A DNA stretch of 7,306 bases, taken from Bacillota bacterium. Its GTDB lineage: Bacteria > Bacillota > Clostridia > Oscillospirales > Acutalibacteraceae. The notes beneath the pieces are model-generated. The model saw only the letters and a list, made by a program, of their open reading frames with translations. It had not been told where the DNA came from and searched no databases. The position numbers and the translations under genes are program-made. Below, piece by piece: positions 6,878-7,306 of the stretch; position 1 is the first letter of the stretch; every line of letters starts with the position of its first letter. The stretch is from NCBI GenBank assembly GCA_023415895.1, contig JAEZJA010000141.1, forward strand, positions 1 to 7,306. Reading direction: 5' to 3'.

Positions 6878-7306
6878 CTATGATGTCATTTCGTTGTGGC
6901 GACAATACCACTGCAGCCGAAAATCGGCCGTTACCTTCAAGTCTTTGAGTTGCCGCAGCTTGCCAGCATCCTCCGGTCTGGTCTTATACGCATAGGGTGT
7001 CATCAGAAACAGGTTTTCAATATCCTGTGTGCAGGACAGCGCCATGGCATAGGTTACACGGCGGCTGTCCGCCAGTGCAAAGCCTTCCAGCGCATCCGAG
7101 GGTGTCTCATTGGCATAGGGGCGCTCGTAAACCGCGGCCTTGAGCTCCATCAAGTGCTGTTCACCCGGAACAACCATCAGCAGATAACCGCCCGGCCGGA
7201 TCACCCGGCTCGCCTCCTGCGCGCTGCAGGGTGCGAACAGGTTGAGCATGAGTGCACACGAGGCATCTGCCACGGGCAGATGGAACGCGCTCGCCACCGC
7301 ATAGTG
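6878..7306 (-). CDS. RlmA-type 23S rRNA (guanine-N1)-methyltransferase, C-terminal part
   Basis: The frame enters from the right edge and runs 142 residues to TAG at 6880-6878; the N-terminus, where RlmA proteins have a zinc-binding domain and the SAM-binding motif I, is outside the window. What is visible is the second half of the Rossmann fold and the C-terminal region. ASAFHLPVADASCALMLNLF is the strand-4 block (the 'LPFADESFD..LN.F.P' pattern of the family). RVIRPGGYLLMVVPGEQHL is the motif after it. LEGFALADSRRVTYAMAL, the MTPYAYKT block and the end LKVTADFRLQWYCR closely follow RlmA. RlmA enzymes methylate G745 (Gram-negatives) or G748 (TlrB in Gram-positives) of 23S rRNA using S-adenosylmethionine. 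Which position this enzyme targets cannot be told. A GTG at 7297 is in frame but is internal to the domain, not the true start. It lies 83 bases upstream of glmM and may be a separate transcription unit. Confidence 0.85.
   Translation of the reverse strand, partial: HYAVASAFHLPVADASCALMLNLFAPCSAQEASRVIRPGGYLLMVVPGEQHLMELKAAVYERPYANETPSDALEGFALADSRRVTYAMALSCTQDIENLFLMTPYAYKTRPEDAGKLRQLKDLKVTADFRLQWYCRHNEMTS

Noticed and set aside
1..7306. CRISPR, tandem repeats, insertion sequence ends, tRNA or riboswitch
   Set aside because: No spaced direct repeats, transposase motifs, cloverleaf or known riboswitch core were seen, and there is little non-coding space to hold them.

Overview
The window is a compact run of eight genes, all read from the minus strand, so transcription goes from high to low coordinates. 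It looks like chromosomal DNA of a moderately GC-rich low-GC-phylum bacterium, most likely a clostridial (Oscillospirales-type) gut Firmicute. This rests on three things: the ecfA1-ecfA2-ecfT-truA order typical of Firmicutes, strong AGGAGG-type ribosome binding sites, and a DUF5711-like protein. The genus is not determined.

In transcription order the layout is as follows. At 7306-6878 is the C-terminal part of an RlmA-type rRNA guanine-N1 methyltransferase, cut by the window edge. At 6794-5430 is glmM, phosphoglucosamine mutase. At 5395-4520 is a single-domain COG1092/RlmI-like class I methyltransferase. At 4489-3611 and 3624-2758 are the two ATPases of an energy-coupling factor (ECF) transporter, ecfA1 and ecfA2. 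At 2765-1950 is ecfT, the transmembrane coupling subunit. At 1866-1117 is truA, tRNA pseudouridine(38-40) synthase. At 1103-1 is a membrane-anchored, propeller-like DUF5711-type protein that runs off the left edge.

Spacing suggests one or a few operons. ecfA1/ecfA2 overlap by 14 bases, ecfA2/ecfT overlap by 8 bases with a GTG start, and truA's stop codon lies inside the ribosome binding site of the next gene. Only two gaps reach about 80 bases: before glmM (6795-6877) and the AT-rich gap between ecfT and truA (1867-1949). Either could hold a promoter, but neither has a convincing one.

Functionally this is housekeeping: cell-wall precursor synthesis (GlmM), vitamin/metal uptake energisation (EcfA1-A2-T, with no substrate-binding S component in view), and RNA modification (RlmA-like, TruA and possibly the COG1092 enzyme). 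I see no mobile element, CRISPR array, tRNA, rRNA, riboswitch or defence system. The genes of least known function are the DUF5711-type protein and the COG1092 methyltransferase. Nothing here supports a claim of a dramatic new system.
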